From the NCBI GenBank assembly GCA_030529505.1, contig JAUMWT010000009.1, positions 1 to 59,360 on the forward strand: 59,360 nt of DNA, given 5' to 3'. The notes under the pieces were generated by a model. The model searched no databases and was not told the origin of the DNA. It worked only from the letters and a program-made list of their open reading frames with translations. Within the stretch, counting starts at the first letter, position 1. Every line of letters begins with the position of its first letter. The translations under genes were made by a program, and so were the position numbers. The DNA comes from Allobrachymonas sp. (GTDB lineage Bacteria; Pseudomonadota; Gammaproteobacteria; Burkholderiales; Burkholderiaceae_C). Shown piece by piece: positions 45,469 to 54,673 of this stretch.

Positions 45469-45710
45469 CATGGGCGTTTTACTGGGCATTCATTACCTCT
45501 TTGCCATTCGCGTGGGCCTCACGCAATAGCCTCAAGCCCTGTTCCCATTGCATGCATCATGCGCAATGCACAAACCAATAAGCCAAACACCTCAATGCAC
45601 TGCTGCGCGCCAAATACAAACGCAACACATTACCATGCGGGCTTTGGCTAGAGTCTCCACGCCCAGCCAGCCCTCTGCTTCCATTGCTCCTTCGTTTACA
45701 GGACTCCGCC
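45469..45710. other. Upstream region of metY
   Basis: About 240 bases without a gene. I looked for a SAM-responsive riboswitch and saw none that I can support. Confidence 0.35.
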
Positions 45711-47003
45711 ATGAATCCATCCACGCCCAAACATCGCCTCGAAACCATTGCCGTACATGGCGGCTACAGCAGCGAGCCCACGACACGCGCGGCCGCCGTG
45801 CCGATCTACCAGACAACGTCTTACACCTTTGACGACACGCAGCACGGCGCCGACCTGTTCGACCTGAAAGTGGCCGGCAACATCTACACGCGCATCATGA
45901 ATCCCACGCAAGACGTGCTGGAAAAGCGCGTGGCCGCCATGGAAGGCGGCATTGCCGCGCTGGCTGTGGCTTCAGGCATGGCGGCAGTAACCTATGCCAT
46001 CCAGACCATTGCCGAAGCGGGCGACAACATCGTCACCTCATCCACGCTCTACGGCGGCACCTACAACCTGTTTGCCCACACCCTGCCGCAATACGGCATC
46101 GAAGTGCGTTTTGCCGATTACCGCCAGCCCGAGCAATTTGCCAAACTGGTCGATGCCAAAACCAAAGCCATCTATTGCGAATCCATCGGCAACCCGCTGG
46201 GCAATGTAACGGATTTTGAAAAACTCGCAGAGGTTGCCCATACCCACGGCATTCCGCTGATTGTGGACAACACCGTGCCCAGCCCCTATCTGTGCCGCCC
46301 CTTCGAGCACGGCGCCGATATTGTGGTGCATTCGCTCACCAAATACATCGGCGGGCACGGCACCAGCATCGGCGGCATGATCGTTGATAGCGGACAGTTT
46401 CCGTGGGCCGAGCACAAAGAGCGCTTTCGCCGCCTGAACACGCCAGAAATCAGCTACCACGGCGTGGTCTATACCGAAGCCCTGGGCCCTGCCGCCTACA
46501 TCGGCCGCGCCCGCACCGTGCCCCTGCGCAATATGGGCGCGGCCATCAGCCCACTCAACGCTTTTCTGATTCTGCAAGGGCTGGAAACTCTGCCCCTGCG
46601 CATGGACCGCATCGGCGGCAACGCGCGCAAGATCGCGCAGTTCTTGCAACAGCACCCGAAAGTGAACTGGGTGAACTACCCGGGCCTGCCCGATCATGCC
46701 GATTACCCGCTGGTACAAAAATACATGCAAGGCAACGCATCGGGCATTCTGAACTTCGGCGTCAAAGGCGGCCGCGCGGCTGGCGCCCGCTTCCAGGATG
46801 CTTTGCAGCTGATCCTGCGCCTGGTCAATATCGGTGACGCCAAAACGCTGGCGACCCACCCTGCCAGCACCACGCACCGACAGCTCTCACCCGCCGAGCT
46901 GGAAAAGGCTGGCGTGAGCGAAGACATGATTCGCCTTTCCATCGGCATTGAGCACAGCGACGACCTGATTGCCGATTTGGATCAGGCTCTCGCCGCCGCT
47001 TGA
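45711..47003 (+). CDS. metY: O-acetylhomoserine sulfhydrylase (aminocarboxypropyltransferase)
   Basis: PLP enzyme forming homocysteine from O-acetylhomoserine and sulfide (direct sulfhydrylation). At 430 residues it is the MetY length, longer than MetZ/MetB. Cys/Met-metabolism PLP features: AVHGGY, VPIYQTTSYTF, the SGMAAVTYA loop, and the PLP Lys in VVHSLTKYIGGHGTSIGG. The C-terminal THPASTTHRQLSPAE and VRLSIGIEH-type (IRLSIGIEHSDDLI) motifs are present. AGGA lies upstream of ATG 45711. A second, shorter sulfhydrylase (metZ, 56413) is in the same window. Confidence 0.95.
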   Translation: MNPSTPKHRLETIAVHGGYSSEPTTRAAAVPIYQTTSYTFDDTQHGADLFDLKVAGNIYTRIMNPTQDVLEKRVAAMEGGIAALAVASGMAAVTYAIQTIAEAGDNIVTSSTLYGGTYNLFAHTLPQYGIEVRFADYRQPEQFAKLVDAKTKAIYCESIGNPLGNVTDFEKLAEVAHTHGIPLIVDNTVPSPYLCRPFEHGADIVVHSLTKYIGGHGTSIGGMIVDSGQFPWAEHKERFRRLNTPEISYHGVVYTEALGPAAYIGRARTVPLRNMGAAISPLNAFLILQGLETLPLRMDRIGGNARKIAQFLQQHPKVNWVNYPGLPDHADYPLVQKYMQGNASGILNFGVKGGRAAGARFQDALQLILRLVNIGDAKTLATHPASTTHRQLSPAELEKAGVSEDMIRLSIGIEHSDDLIADLDQALAAA

Positions 47004-47263
47004 TTGAAGCTCCGCCTGTCATCCGCGTTTGCCATACGCCCTTGCATGGCAGCGCGGAGCCATCGTGCACGACGGCTTCAGACGATTTGCGTGCAATGGC
47101 TCAGGCACACAAACAGATATTTGCAGCACTCCACTGAAGTCTTGGTTATAGGCTTTGTAAAGGTTTGGATAAGGCAAGCGCAGCAAAACAGCTCTTCACG
47201 GCTGTTCCGGGCTCATCGCTTGGCGATGTCCTTGGCATCCATCAATGCTCACGCCCTCATCCA

Positions 47264-47635
47264 TTACCGGGGAGCTGGCCCACGCTTGCGGGCGAACAAG
47301 CCTGCCGTGCGGCTGCCTTGCCGGGCGAAGCGTTCGCGACGGGCGACTTTGGGATCGACCAAGAGCGGCCGGTAAAGCTCCAAACGGTCGCCCGCTTGCA
47401 GCACTTGGCTCAGGACGCAGGGCTTGCTCCAGATGCCGCAACTCAACTGCGCGGCCTCGGGGCCTTTTTCGATCAGTTCGCGCACCTCGGGCCTGCTCTG
47501 CCAACCCGTTGCCCGCAGGGCATCGCCCACCGTGCTGCCTGCAGGGAGCTGCAGTGTTTTTTCGAGCACCGTGCGCGCCTGCGGCGCATACAGCACGATG
47601 ACGCAAAGGGTTTCAGGGTTTGCCGGCTCGGCCAT
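47264..47635 (-). CDS. rnfH: RnfH-family ubiquitin-like protein (RatB)
   Basis: Small beta-grasp protein, 123 residues, whose gene is regularly coupled to ratA; the cellular role is unclear. The family core is visible: CVIVLYAPQA, LPAGSTVGDALRATG, VLQAGDRLELYRPLLVDPKVARRER. The C terminus is basic. Start ATG 47635 (MAEPANPE) overlaps the end of ratA by 23 bases; ATGs at 47641 and 47665 are also in frame. Confidence 0.88.
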   Translation of the reverse strand: MAEPANPETLCVIVLYAPQARTVLEKTLQLPAGSTVGDALRATGWQSRPEVRELIEKGPEAAQLSCGIWSKPCVLSQVLQAGDRLELYRPLLVDPKVARRERFARQGSRTAGLFARKRGPAPR

Positions 47636-48068
47636 AAACATGGTGCGCGCGCTGCGTGAAGGCATCCACCATCGTGGTGGCGATTTTGTCGAAAACCGGC
47701 CCGATCAAGCGGGCCAGCAAAAAGTTCGAGAAGCGGTAATTCAAATCCAGCTGCACCCGGCACACGGGCGCCGCTTCGGCCCCTGTCCGTTCAAAGCGCC
47801 ATTGGCCATGCAGATCGGAAAACGGGCCGCGCACCAGGCGGATGTCGATCTGCTGGCCGGGCAGTTCGGTATTGCGCGTGACAAAACTCTGCTGCAGCCC
47901 GCCCAGGCCAATGCCCACTTCGGCTACCTTGCCATTGGGCAAGGTTTGCAGCACGCGCGCAAAACTGCACCAGGGCAAAAACTGTGGATAGGCCGGTACA
48001 TGGCTGACCAAGTCAAACATGTCTTGCGGGCTATACGGCACCAGAACGGATTTGCGGACGGATTTCAT
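47613..48068 (-). CDS. ratA: RatA-family START-domain protein (coenzyme Q-binding type)
   Basis: 151-residue polyketide-cyclase/COQ10-like START protein. Family features are MKSVRKSVLVPYSPQDMFDLVSHVPAYPQFLPWC at the N terminus, GGLQQSFVTRN, and the C-terminal NYRFSNFLLARLIGPVFDKIATTMVDAF. In E. coli RatA was described as a ribosome anti-association factor, and other members bind quinone, so the role is open. It is divergent from smpB with 48 bases between, and translated with rnfH (overlap), a conserved arrangement. Confidence 0.92.
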   Translation of the reverse strand: MKSVRKSVLVPYSPQDMFDLVSHVPAYPQFLPWCSFARVLQTLPNGKVAEVGIGLGGLQQSFVTRNTELPGQQIDIRLVRGPFSDLHGQWRFERTGAEAAPVCRVQLDLNYRFSNFLLARLIGPVFDKIATTMVDAFTQRAHHVYGRAGKP

Positions 48069-48116
48069 ACAATGGCAGGCTTTGTATTGTGCACAAAATG
48101 CACTGATTGACCGCCC

Positions 48117-48593
48117 ATGGCCACGAAAAAAAAACCGCTGCCCGCTCGCATTGCCGAGAACAAGAAAGCCGCCTTCAACTACTTTTTTGAAGAAAAGTAC
48201 GAGGCGGGCATGGTGCTGCACGGCTGGGAAGTCAAGGCCGTACGCGAAGGCAAGGTGCAACTGACCGATGGCTATGTGGTGATTCGCAATGGCGAGCTGT
48301 TTTTGATCGGCTGTCAGATCAACCCGCTCAAATCAGCCTCCACCCACGTCACGCCCGATGCTGCCCGCACCAAAAAGCTGCTGATGCACAAGGATGAAAT
48401 CCGCCGCCTGATCGGCAAGGTCGAACAAAAAGGCTACACCCTGGTGCCGCTGAATCTGCACTGGAAAAACGGCGTGGTGAAATGCGAAATCGCCCTGGCA
48501 AAAGGCAAGGCCGAACACGACAAGCGCAACACCATCAGAGACCGCGAAGGCAAGCGCGAAGTGGAGCGCGCCATGAAGCAGCGCACGCGCTGA
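48117..48593 (+). CDS. smpB: SsrA-binding protein SmpB
   Basis: Binds tmRNA and brings it to stalled ribosomes in trans-translation. At 158 residues it is the usual size. Conserved features are [35 protein letters not shown], the [13 protein letters not shown] strand, the [25 protein letters not shown] core, and the basic C-terminal tail. ATG 48117. It is divergent from ratA; a TTGTGCACAA palindrome (48087-48096) lies in their shared promoter gap. Confidence 0.97.
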   Translation: MATKKKPLPARIAENKKAAFNYFFEEKYEAGMVLHGWEVKAVREGKVQLTDGYVVIRNGELFLIGCQINPLKSASTHVTPDAARTKKLLMHKDEIRRLIGKVEQKGYTLVPLNLHWKNGVVKCEIALAKGKAEHDKRNTIRDREGKREVERAMKQRTR

Positions 48594-48766
48594 CGCAAAG
48601 CCGCCGCCCACCGTGCCCATCAGCCATGTAGATACGGGCTGGACTGGATCAGCTTGCACCATTCAATCGATTGGATCGATCTGCCAGGCAGGCTTGCTTT
48701 TCCAGCCGCCCCTTCAGCACGGCAGCTCACTCCTTGCTGCCCAAGCAGCCATTCAATGCCAGCTCA

Positions 48767-49267
48767 TCACCTCGCCTGAATCAGGCGGGCCGCCCATTCG
48801 GGCGGCAGCACCCAGAGCAGCAGCGCCGTCATCGCGACATAGCGCAGGAATTTGCCCAGCGCCATCCAGCCCGTGCAAGGCCAGAAGGGCATTTTGAGCC
48901 AACCGGCCACCGCGCACAGCGGGTCGCCCACCACGGGCAAGAAGGACAAAAAACAAGCCCGCGGCCCGAAACGTTGCAGCCAAGCCAGTGCGGTGGATTC
49001 GGCCTTGTCGGCCCGCATTTTTTCCACGGCCTTGTGGGCGCCCAAGCCCATCCACCAACTCACTGCGCCGCCCAGGGTATTGCCTAGTGTGGCAACGATC
49101 ATGGTGGGCCAGAACAGTTGCGGATTGAGCACCAGCAGGCCATACACCGCCGCCTCCGAGCCCAGAGGCAGCAGCGTGGCCGATAAAAAAGCCACGACAA
49201 AAACTGTGCTCAAGCCATATTGCGGCAGGGCCAGCAACTGCATCAGGTTTTGCAAAAACTCAGCCAT
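48767..49267 (-). CDS. YqaA-family (DedA/VTT-like) inner-membrane protein
   Basis: 166 residues with about four to five helices. Family landmarks: STVFVVAFLSATLLPLGSEA near the N terminus, ATLGNTLGGAVSWWMG, and the WLQRFGPRACFLSFLPVVGDPLCAVAGWLKMP amphipathic/re-entrant stretch with the conserved Gly-Asp-Pro. YqaA proteins belong to the SNARE-associated/VTT group linked to membrane homeostasis; the function is unknown. ATG 49267 begins the conserved part; the 85-residue upstream extension is not real coding sequence. Confidence 0.85.
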   Translation of the reverse strand: MAEFLQNLMQLLALPQYGLSTVFVVAFLSATLLPLGSEAAVYGLLVLNPQLFWPTMIVATLGNTLGGAVSWWMGLGAHKAVEKMRADKAESTALAWLQRFGPRACFLSFLPVVGDPLCAVAGWLKMPFWPCTGWMALGKFLRYVAMTALLLWVLPPEWAARLIQAR

Positions 49268-49360
49268 TGATTGCGTACCATCAAAAACAAAAGCGAGGAA
49301 CAAAAACGCCGTACCAAGCAGCGCCCTGCACACGCTGCAATCGAAGAAAAAACTTTTCTG

Positions 49361-49529
49361 AAAGCTGTGCCCGCACTCTGAAACGTGCAGCAGTCGGACA
49401 TGGCACGGCACGGAGCACCAAGTGCCAATCGAAGTGCATCGCGCAGTGCATGGCCCGTGCGACATGGGCGGGATTGAAACAAGATGCGCAAAAACGCAAA
49501 CCGCCTGCCCTGGCGTCACCACGGTTCAA
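49361..49529 (+). mobile_element. Decayed MITE-like repeat, copy 6
   Basis: About 170 bases aligning in order with copies 3 and 5: CGGACATGG, ATCGAAG, GCATGGCCCGTG, GATTGAAACAAGAT, CAAACCGCC and a worn right end GGTTC. The terminal repeats are mostly lost (AAGCTGTG at the left). This is a judged alignment, not a clear copy. Confidence 0.45.
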
Positions 49530-49564
49530 GGCCCGCAAGAGGATCGGGGATCGTGCACAAGCCC

Positions 49565-51043
49565 CTACAGCAAAGGTGAAAACAGGCGCGCAATCGATTC
49601 CAGCAGGGCATTGTGCCAAGGCTGCTTGCCCGGCTCGGCTGTGACCCTTTGGGCCTGGCGCAAGTCTTCGGTGAACATCTGCGCGATTTGCCGCGTCAAC
49701 TCGGTGCTGTACAGCACCACGCAAACCTCGAAGTTGAGCAGGAAGCTGCGATTGTCGAAATTGGCCGTGCCCACCATGCTGTAGTTGTCGTCCACCACCA
49801 GCGTTTTGGCGTGCAGCATGGGGCCGGTGTACTCGTAAACCTGCGCGCCCGCATCGCGCAGCTCCTTGAAATAGGAGCGCGCAGCCATCGTCACCCAGAA
49901 AGAATCGCTGCGCCGGGGCACGAGGATTTTGACCTCCACCCCGCGCAGCGCGGCATTGAGCAAGGCGTATTCGGCTGGTTCGGTCGGCACGAAATAGGGA
50001 GTGGTGAGCCACACCCGCTGCTGTGCCATGCCAATGGCGTGCAGCACGCTGTGGTGAATGGCCTGGCCACTGCTGTCTGGCCCCGAAGCAGCCACCTGCA
50101 CCAGGTGACGGCCCGTGCCCGCGCGGTCCGTTGCCCAAACGCCGGGTTCGAATTTGTGCTCGCCGCTGGCGTAGGCCCAGTTTTCCAGAAAGACGTATTG
50201 CAACCAGCGCACGGCCGCGCCTTCCAGCCGCAGATGAGTATCTCGATACGCGGTTTGCGGGCGCAGGTGCTCGTTTTCGTCGTCGGTGATGTTGATGCCG
50301 CCGGTGAAGCCCACCCAGCCGTCGCAGACCACGATTTTGCGGTGGGTGCGCAGATTGAGCATGGGGCGCAAAAACAGATTGAAGTGCGAAGGGTGAAAGG
50401 CCGCCAGCTGCCCGCCCGCAGCCAGAAAGCGCTCGCGCAGGGCCTTGCCCGCACGACCCATGAAGCGGGCGGAGCCCACATCGTCCACCAGCAGGCGCAC
50501 TTTCACGCCGCGCTGCAAGGCGGCGAGCAAAGCGTCCATCAACTGCTGGCCCGATTGATCGGGCTCGAATATGTAGTACTCCAGATGAACGTGGCAGCGG
50601 GCCTGCCCGATCTGCTGCACGATGGCTTGCAGGGCAGCCCCACCGCCATTGATGACTTCTATCGCATCGCAATGCGAGGGCGGTATGCCGCAACTAGCCT
50701 CGATCATCTGGCTGTGCCTGAACGCCCAAACGGGCGGCTGCGGCCGGTCTTGCAGCAACTGGCGCATATCGCAATGCGCGCGCAGGCGGGCCTGGCTGCG
50801 CAAACGCCGGAGTGACTGCCGCTTGACCTTTTGCGGCCCGAAAAAGCGGTACACGATCAGCCCCAGGGGCGAGATCAGACACAGGCCCAAGATCCACGCC
50901 AGCGTCGCTGCAGGCGAGCGGCGTTGCAAGGTCACGTGAATCGCCAGGTGCACCCCGGCCAGAAACCACACCCAGCCAAGCAGGGCGCGCCAATGCTCGG
51001 TGGTGTATTGCCAAAGCTCAAGAACAGGGGTGGGAAGCGTCAT
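49565..51043 (-). CDS. cls: Cardiolipin synthase (phospholipase D superfamily)
   Basis: Condenses phosphatidylglycerol molecules to cardiolipin at the inner membrane. At 492 residues it is the ClsA-type length. Two N-terminal transmembrane helices (WVWFLAGVHLAIHVTL and LGLCLISPLGLIVYRFF) are followed by two HKD motifs: THRKIVVCDGWVGFTGG and LHAKTLVVDDNYSMVGTAN. The YYIFEPDQSGQQLMDALLAA and TTPYFVPTEP segments are also typical. ATG 51043. The arsC-like gene lies 158 bases upstream on the same strand. Confidence 0.94.
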   Translation of the reverse strand: MTLPTPVLELWQYTTEHWRALLGWVWFLAGVHLAIHVTLQRRSPAATLAWILGLCLISPLGLIVYRFFGPQKVKRQSLRRLRSQARLRAHCDMRQLLQDRPQPPVWAFRHSQMIEASCGIPPSHCDAIEVINGGGAALQAIVQQIGQARCHVHLEYYIFEPDQSGQQLMDALLAALQRGVKVRLLVDDVGSARFMGRAGKALRERFLAAGGQLAAFHPSHFNLFLRPMLNLRTHRKIVVCDGWVGFTGGINITDDENEHLRPQTAYRDTHLRLEGAAVRWLQYVFLENWAYASGEHKFEPGVWATDRAGTGRHLVQVAASGPDSSGQAIHHSVLHAIGMAQQRVWLTTPYFVPTEPAEYALLNAALRGVEVKILVPRRSDSFWVTMAARSYFKELRDAGAQVYEYTGPMLHAKTLVVDDNYSMVGTANFDNRSFLLNFEVCVVLYSTELTRQIAQMFTEDLRQAQRVTAEPGKQPWHNALLESIARLFSPLL

Positions 51044-51201
51044 GCATCAAACCAGCCATTCAGCCACAGCCACATTGACGAGTTGCCACGCATGCACGGC
51101 CTTTGCACATGGCTGCTGCTCGCCCAAGATTGCTTGCTCTTTCACGCCAAGCGGCGCTGCGGAGCCACATAAGCACAAACCAGTGCCTTTCAAACAAAGC
51201 C

Positions 51202-51579
51202 TCAAGCCGCTGCAGGCGGCAGCATCTGCGCCCATTGCTCAGCGTCGAACCCGGCCGTGAGCCGACCCTGCCCCCAATCGACCAGAGGACGCTTGATCAC
51301 GCTGGGCTGGGCCAGCATCAGGGCCTGGGCGCTGGCGTCGTCCACCACGCGGGCTTGTTCGGCCGCATCCAGCCTGCGCCAGGTGGTGCCCCGGCGGTTG
51401 ATCAACACATCGCGCCCCAATTGCTGCAAGCCCTGCTCCAGCAAAGCCGCGGGCACGCCCTGCTTTTTGAAATCGTGCCACACGTAATCCACGTTTTGCG
51501 CCTGCAACCAGGCGCGCGCTTTTTTAACCGTGTCGCAATTGGCAATGCCGTAAACGATGGGTGTGGATGTTGCATTCAT
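51202..51579 (-). CDS. ArsC/Spx-family protein (YffB-like)
   Basis: 125-residue thioredoxin-fold protein. The N-terminal IVYGIANCDTVKKARAWL holds the single Cys of the YffB/Spx group, which lacks the second Cys of a CxxC pair. Further landmarks are VWHDFKKQGV, LINRRGTTWRRL and SVIKRPLVDW, the family's Arg-Pro signature. YffB proteins are glutathione-dependent reductase-like; true arsenate resistance is not implied. It sits between cls and the divergent folC; its start is 138 bases from that of folC. Confidence 0.88.
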   Translation of the reverse strand: MNATSTPIVYGIANCDTVKKARAWLQAQNVDYVWHDFKKQGVPAALLEQGLQQLGRDVLINRRGTTWRRLDAAEQARVVDDASAQALMLAQPSVIKRPLVDWGQGRLTAGFDAEQWAQMLPPAAA

Positions 51580-51716
51580 GGGGCGCATTATCCGCGCTTT
51601 GCCGCATCACCCATCAGGCGCCCGCCCGTCTGCCCCAAGCGCCCAAGTCATCGTGGGATTCATTGCCCATCAGCACCACGCCAGCGCGCAGCTCACCCTC
51701 ATGCACAATACGGCGC

Positions 51717-53090
51717 ATGCTGCCACACGCCCCTTCTTCGCCCGCCCCATCCGAACAATCATTGACGCAATGGCTCGCGTATTGCGAGCAACTGCACCCC
51801 AAAGGCATACAGGGCATCGAGCTGGGATTGGATCGCCTGCGCAGCGTGGCCAACCGCATGCACAAGGGCGCTGGCGTGCGCTTTGCCTGCCCGGTGTTTA
51901 CCGTGGCGGGCACCAATGGCAAAGGCTCCACCTGCGCCATGCTCGAGAGCATTTTGCGCCACGCGGGTTACCGCACCGGGCTGTTCACCTCGCCGCACTT
52001 GGTGCATTTCAACGAACGCTGCAAGATCAACAACCAGCCCGTGGCCGATGCCATTTTGGCCCCGCACTTCGCCGCTGTGGAGCAAGCCCGCGGCAACACG
52101 CCGCTGAGCTATTTCGAATTCACCACCCTGGCCGTGCTCGACTGCCTGGCCAGCGCCCAGCTGGACGCCGTGATTCTGGAAGTGGGCCTGGGCGGGCGGC
52201 TGGACGCCGTGAACCTCATCGATACCGACTGCGCCATCATCACCAGCATCGACATCGACCACACCGAATTTCTGGGCGATACACGCGAAGCCATCGGCGC
52301 GGAAAAAGCCGGCATCATGCGCGCGGGCAAACCGGCCATTGTGGGCGACCCGCAGCCCCCCGCCACCCTGGCCGCACACGCCAACGCCATTGGCGCCGAC
52401 CTGTGGCTGCACGGGCGCGACTTTGCCCTGCAAGGCGACCAGCAGCAATGGGGCTGGTCGGGCCGTGGGCGCCGCTACAGCGGTCTGGCCTGGCCGGGCT
52501 TGCGCGGGGCCAACCAGCTCATCAATGCCGCAGGCGCCGTGGCCGCCGTGGCCACCATGCACCACCGCTTGCCGGTGGCCGCGCAAGATGTGCGCTTAGG
52601 CTTGGCGCGCGCCGAGCTGAGCGGGCGTTTTCAAATCGTGCCAGGCCAGCCCACGCTGATTCTGGATGTGGCGCACAACCCGCACTCGGTAGCGGCCTTT
52701 GTGGCCAATCTGGACGCCATGGGCTTTTACCCCGCCACGCACGCCGTGTTGGGCGCCATGGCCGACAAGGATTTGCCCGCCATGCTCAAGCGACTGCACC
52801 CGCTGATCGACCATTGGTACTTCACCGACCTGCCTACCCCGCGCGCGGCCAGCGCCAGCCAGCTGCAAGCGATGTGGCAAGCCGCTGTGGCAGATGCAGC
52901 GCCCAAGCTCACCCCCGCCACCAGCCAGACCTTTGCCAGCCCCACGCAGGCGCTGCAAGCGGCCTTGGCCGCCGCAGACCCCGCTGATAGAATCGCCGTG
53001 TTTGGCTCTTTTCATACCGTAGGAGCGGTGCTTGAAGACGGATTGCCGCGTTTGGCCACGCCGCACCTTGCCGCCAAGCCCAGCGCCTGA
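51717..53090 (+). CDS. folC: Bifunctional folylpolyglutamate/dihydrofolate synthase
   Basis: Adds glutamate to dihydropteroate and folates. The protein is 457 residues. Mur-ligase fold: the Gly-rich P-loop FTVAGTNGKGSTCAMLESIL, the TSPHLVHFNERCKIN folate motif, EVGLGGRLDAVN, TSIDIDHTEFLGDT, EKAGIMR and the C-terminal LDVAHNPHS. First gene of the folC-SPOR-cvpA-purF-metZ run. ATG 51717 (MLPHAP) is used; upstream frame is not family-like. Confidence 0.95.
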   Translation: MLPHAPSSPAPSEQSLTQWLAYCEQLHPKGIQGIELGLDRLRSVANRMHKGAGVRFACPVFTVAGTNGKGSTCAMLESILRHAGYRTGLFTSPHLVHFNERCKINNQPVADAILAPHFAAVEQARGNTPLSYFEFTTLAVLDCLASAQLDAVILEVGLGGRLDAVNLIDTDCAIITSIDIDHTEFLGDTREAIGAEKAGIMRAGKPAIVGDPQPPATLAAHANAIGADLWLHGRDFALQGDQQQWGWSGRGRRYSGLAWPGLRGANQLINAAGAVAAVATMHHRLPVAAQDVRLGLARAELSGRFQIVPGQPTLILDVAHNPHSVAAFVANLDAMGFYPATHAVLGAMADKDLPAMLKRLHPLIDHWYFTDLPTPRAASASQLQAMWQAAVADAAPKLTPATSQTFASPTQALQAALAAADPADRIAVFGSFHTVGAVLEDGLPRLATPHLAAKPSA

Positions 53091-53175
53091 ACCAGCCGCC
53101 CTGCCCTTGCGTTGCGCTGCCGCTTCGGTTACGCATCGCCTCAGCACGTTCCGACACCTCAGCCCCCGACCCGGC

Positions 53176-54033
53176 ATGGCCTTGTTCAAAAAACGCTCCT
53201 CCAAATCCGACCCTTCGTCCGCTGCACCTGCGCCGGAATCTGCTGCGGCTTATGCCGATCCCCTGCACCGCCGCGCACGCCACCGCCTGATTGGCGCCAG
53301 CGTGCTGGTCGTGATCGCTGTGCTGGTTTTGCCCTGGGTGTTTGACGTGAAGCCGCCCACGGTTTCGCCCAATGTGCCCATCGCCATTGAAGGGCAAACA
53401 GACAACACGCCAGTGCCCCCAGCCACTGCCACCCTGCCCCTGGCCCCTGTGCCCACGGCGCGCGCCACAGCCGAAGAAACAGATACCCAAACAGAAACCG
53501 TAGCGGCCAAACGCAAGCCCGATCAGGCTGAACCCCCCGCTGAACCCGAGCGTACGGCCAAGCCCCAAGCCAAGGCAAAAACCGAAGCGGCACGCGCCAA
53601 AGAGCCTGCTACCCGCAAGCCCGCCAATATCGACGAGCTGATCGCCCAGCGCCAGAAACAAGAGCGGCAAGAAAAACAAGAGAAGCAGAAGCAGCAAGAG
53701 CGCGCCAAGCCCACGCCGGCCAAACCCACGCCTGCAGCCACAACAACGCCGCCCCCCAAGCCCGAGCAGGCCACACCGCCCGTGCAATACAACTTCCCCG
53801 AAAAGGGCCGTTTCGTGGTGCAGATTGGCGCTTACGTCGAGGCCGACAAGGTCGCCAACGTGCGCAAGCGCCTGAGCCAGGCGGGCCTGAACAACTACAC
53901 GCAGCAGGTCACCATCAACGGCAAAAAGGTCACCCGCGTGCGCCTGGGCCCCTTCACTTCGCGCAAGCAGATGGAGCAAGTCGCCAACAAGGTGCGCGCG
54001 CTGGGCCTGCCCGTTTCCCTGTATCAACTCTGA
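53176..54033 (+). CDS. SPOR-domain cell-division protein (DedD-like)
   Basis: 285 residues: basic cytoplasmic N terminus (MALFKKRSSK), one transmembrane helix (LIGASVLVVIAVLVLPWVF), a long Pro/Ala/Lys/Gln periplasmic linker, and a C-terminal SPOR domain (RFVVQIGAYVEADKVANVRKRL...VRLGPFTSRKQMEQV) that binds denuded peptidoglycan at the septum. The layout is that of DedD, whose gene also lies between folC and cvpA in enterics. The linker includes a Lys/Gln/Glu run. ATG 53176. Confidence 0.9.
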   Translation: MALFKKRSSKSDPSSAAPAPESAAAYADPLHRRARHRLIGASVLVVIAVLVLPWVFDVKPPTVSPNVPIAIEGQTDNTPVPPATATLPLAPVPTARATAEETDTQTETVAAKRKPDQAEPPAEPERTAKPQAKAKTEAARAKEPATRKPANIDELIAQRQKQERQEKQEKQKQQERAKPTPAKPTPAATTTPPPKPEQATPPVQYNFPEKGRFVVQIGAYVEADKVANVRKRLSQAGLNNYTQQVTINGKKVTRVRLGPFTSRKQMEQVANKVRALGLPVSLYQL

Positions 54034-54057
54034 TCACACCCACTCAAGGCAAGCAGC

Positions 54058-54654
54058 ATGACTGCGGGTATCGACGGGGCTGCAGGCATCGGCCTGTTCG
54101 ATTGGGTCTGCCTGGGCCTTGTGCTGCTTTCCGGCCTGATCGGCGCCTGGCGCGGCCTGGCTTTTGAGGTGCTGGCCCTGCTGGCCTGGGCCGGCGCTTT
54201 TTTTGCCGCGCAGTGGGGCAGCGTGCTGCTGGACGCCCTCTGGCCCTGGCAGTGGCTGGCAGAAAAAGACAGCGCCCAGGCGCGCCACCTGCTGAGCTTT
54301 GTGCTGCTGTTCGTCTGCGCCTTGCTGTTGCTGGGCCTGTGTGCCTCGGCCGTACGAGCCGGCCTTCAAAAAACCGGCTTGCGCCCGTTTGACAGAGCGC
54401 TGGGCATGGGCTTTGGCCTGTTGCGCGCCCTCATTTTGTTATGGGCTGTTACAGTTCTGATCTGGCTGACGCCACTGCACCAGCAAAGCTGGTGGCGCAC
54501 CTCCTGGTGCGCGCCTTGGCTGCATCACTCGCTGCGCCTCATCTCGCCCCTGATGCCGCCCAAGTGGCAGCAGGGCCTGCCGCCCGGCTTGCGCAGCCAT
54601 TCAAGCAGCCACCCCGGCAAGCCATCAGCCGCTGATTCACTTCTATTTCTCTGA
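54058..54654 (+). CDS. cvpA: CvpA-family membrane protein
   Basis: 198 residues with four helices (FDWVCLGLVLLSGLIGAWRGLAFEVLALLAWAGAF is the family's conserved start; LLSFVLLFVCALLLLGLCASAV; GLLRALILLWAVTVLIWLTP). E. coli CvpA was named for colicin V production, but the wider role is envelope-related and unclear. It lies 24 bases after the SPOR gene and 19 before purF, so it is part of the operon. Confidence 0.9.
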   Translation: MTAGIDGAAGIGLFDWVCLGLVLLSGLIGAWRGLAFEVLALLAWAGAFFAAQWGSVLLDALWPWQWLAEKDSAQARHLLSFVLLFVCALLLLGLCASAVRAGLQKTGLRPFDRALGMGFGLLRALILLWAVTVLIWLTPLHQQSWWRTSWCAPWLHHSLRLISPLMPPKWQQGLPPGLRSHSSSHPGKPSAADSLLFL

Positions 54655-54673
54655 ACAAAAAGGGCCGACCAGC

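Noticed and set aside
45469-45710. SAM riboswitch upstream of metY
   Set aside because: No conserved stem set of a known SAM-sensing class could be traced.
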